Made by a program: the position numbers and the translations under genes. From positions 32,121 to 96,120 of the forward strand of contig CAKSBP010000007.1 of NCBI GenBank assembly GCA_934438135.1: DNA of 64,000 nucleotides, in the 5' to 3' direction. Positions 63,105 through 64,000 of the stretch are shown one piece after another. The notes beneath the pieces are model-generated. The model was given only the letters and a program-made list of their open reading frames with translations. It was not told the origin of the DNA and ran no database searches. Source of the DNA: an uncultured Clostridium sp. Lineage in GTDB: Bacteria > Bacillota > Clostridia > Lachnospirales > Lachnospiraceae. Each line of letters starts with the position of its first letter. The first letter of the stretch is position 1.

Positions 63105-63791
63105 ATGCAGGTATTCATTTATCTAATCCTATTTGCTATCGGATGGATTGCAGGACTGCTTGTAAACACCACAGTTCTTTATTTTTCAGAAGAAGAAAGA
63201 AAGCGGAAAGTTTTCTTTTCCTATATAGGCCGTTTTTACAAAGGAGGATGTCATTGGCTGATAGAATTGTTTCACGGAGCATTATGGGTATTTATTGTGT
63301 ATTGGTGTGCCACACAAGAAATTTCTTTTATGACAAGTCTCATATACTGCCTGTTGTTTTCGGCATTGGCTGCTATCAGTCTCATAGATTTCCGGACGTA
63401 TGAAATTCCACTTCCTCTTAATGCATTGATCGGACTTCTGGGAATTTTTCATCTGCTAATAAACCGGCAGAATTGGAGTTCTTATGTCATCGGGTTTTTT
63501 AGTGTTAGTCTGTTTTTATATTTGCTGTACCAGGTAACCAATGGAGCCGCCATAGGAGGCGGCGACGTAAAATTAATGGCATGTACTGGTTTGATTCTGG
63601 GATGGAGGCTGAATATTCTTGCCTTTTTCCTAGGCTGCATATTCGCGTCTGTCATACATCTGATTCGAATGAAAATTACGAAAGAAGGACACATGCTCGC
63701 AATGGGTCCTTATTTAGCGTTGGGAATTCTGACAGCGTTACTTTTTGGAAATGAAATGATACACTGGTACATTGCACAATGCCTGGTCTGA
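63105..63791 (+). CDS. Prepilin peptidase (A24 family)
   Basis: A 228-residue membrane aspartyl peptidase. Catalytic Asp95 is in DFRTYEIP and Asp154 in GGGDVKLM (the GxGD motif). It has about seven hydrophobic segments, with the N-terminal one (residues 1-22) followed by a short basic cytoplasmic loop that has no CxxC cysteine pairs or full methyltransferase domain, unlike PilD. ATG 63105 follows AAAGGA and is preferred to an earlier in-frame start. It should process the preceding pilin-like protein. Confidence 0.92.
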   Translation: MQVFIYLILFAIGWIAGLLVNTTVLYFSEEERKRKVFFSYIGRFYKGGCHWLIELFHGALWVFIVYWCATQEISFMTSLIYCLLFSALAAISLIDFRTYEIPLPLNALIGLLGIFHLLINRQNWSSYVIGFFSVSLFLYLLYQVTNGAAIGGGDVKLMACTGLILGWRLNILAFFLGCIFASVIHLIRMKITKEGHMLAMGPYLALGILTALLFGNEMIHWYIAQCLV

Positions 63792-63885
63792 TTGCATTTC
63801 CTGCAAAGCATAAATGAGAGGGAGCAAAGGAGGAAAAGTGTGACAAAGAAAGTTTTGATAATTAAAATAGGAAGCAGTTATATGT

Positions 63886-63914
63886 TTGACCTGGATTAAG
63901 GATTCTGGTAAAAT
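63886..63914 (+). promoter_or_regulatory. Promoter near the window end
   Basis: TTGACC (63886-63891), 17 bases, TAAAAT (63909-63914). Followed by AAAGGAG and a short ORF at 63941. The 209 bases after the peptidase gene contain only this promoter and the short ORF below. Confidence 0.6.
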
Positions 63915-63940
63915 GAGAAAAAAGATAAAGGAGACCAGCT

Positions 63941-63958
63941 ATGAAAAGTCAAGCCTAA
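63941..63958 (+). other. Short ORF (5 codons) or frameshifted start of the next gene
   Basis: ATG AAA AGT CAA GCC TAA, with AAGGAG seven bases before the ATG and a promoter upstream. Removing one T after GCC would open a frame of 16 codons (AKFVKYLNISNR) up to TAA at 63992. Might be a leader peptide or a damaged gene; too short to identify. Confidence 0.35.
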
Positions 63959-64000
63959 ATTCGTAAAATATTTAAATATTTCTAACAGATAAAAAAGTGT

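Noticed and set aside
1..64000. CRISPR arrays, insertion sequences, prophage, tRNA and rRNA genes
   Set aside because: No regular spaced repeats, transposase-like ORFs, phage structural genes or tRNA-like cloverleaf ends with CCA were recognised by reading both strands; short tRNA genes could be missed without a covariance search.

Overview
The window is chromosomal DNA of low to moderate GC from an anaerobic, spore-forming Firmicute, most likely a Clostridia/Lachnospiraceae member. The evidence is strong AGGAGG-type ribosome binding sites, sporulation genes (gpr, spoIIP, sigK), a CIRCE/hrcA-controlled chaperone operon, an FMN riboswitch, radical-SAM enzymes, and gene orders that match the Bacillus/Clostridium core. 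No tRNA, rRNA, insertion sequence, prophage or CRISPR array was seen. The species assignment is inference.

Layout. 1-2 kb: the end of a probable glycosyltransferase overlapping a 4'-phosphopantetheinyl transferase, a hypothetical gene on the minus strand, and a metallophosphoesterase. 2.1-5.3 kb: a secreted multidomain GH9 cellulase. 5.5-8.8 kb: panB-panC-panD-coaBC, which takes ketoisovalerate and aspartate to 4'-phosphopantetheine. 8.8-9.8 kb: a PflA-like radical-SAM protein. 9.8-13.7 kb, minus strand: ribD-ribE-ribBA-ribH behind a consensus promoter, an FMN riboswitch and two successive terminator hairpins. 13.8-14.4 kb: a NUDIX hydrolase. 14.4-19.7 kb: a three-gene Wadjet/MksBEF-like SMC operon (JetA, JetB and JetC types) with no JetD nuclease gene, followed by truA.

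20.6-30.1 kb is the most lineage-specific part: a degenerate esterase-like lipoprotein, a YesM-type sensor kinase with a YesN-type AraC response regulator, an exported SLH-like protein, and a very large exported protein whose signal peptide carries an in-frame TGA. 30.2-34.8 kb is sbcD-sbcC.

34.9-52 kb is the classic gpr-spoIIP-lepA-hemW-hrcA-grpE-dnaK-dnaJ-prmA-rsmE-(nifS-thiI, HPr-like gene)-mtaB block. 52-57.9 kb is the ireB-ruvX-DUF1292 cluster, a Fur-family regulator, RNase J, a short MltG-like protein, trmR and a U32 tRNA-hydroxylation peptidase. 57.9-62.3 kb holds an uninterrupted sigK lacking a pro-sequence and a CsbB/YfhO-like glycosyltransferase pair. The window ends with a pilin-like protein that lacks Glu5, a prepilin peptidase, and a promoter with a short or frameshifted ORF.

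Most promising leads: the JetABC operon without its nuclease; the TGA in the large exported protein beside a two-component system; an HPr-like protein without the phosphorylatable His; and the pilin/peptidase pair.
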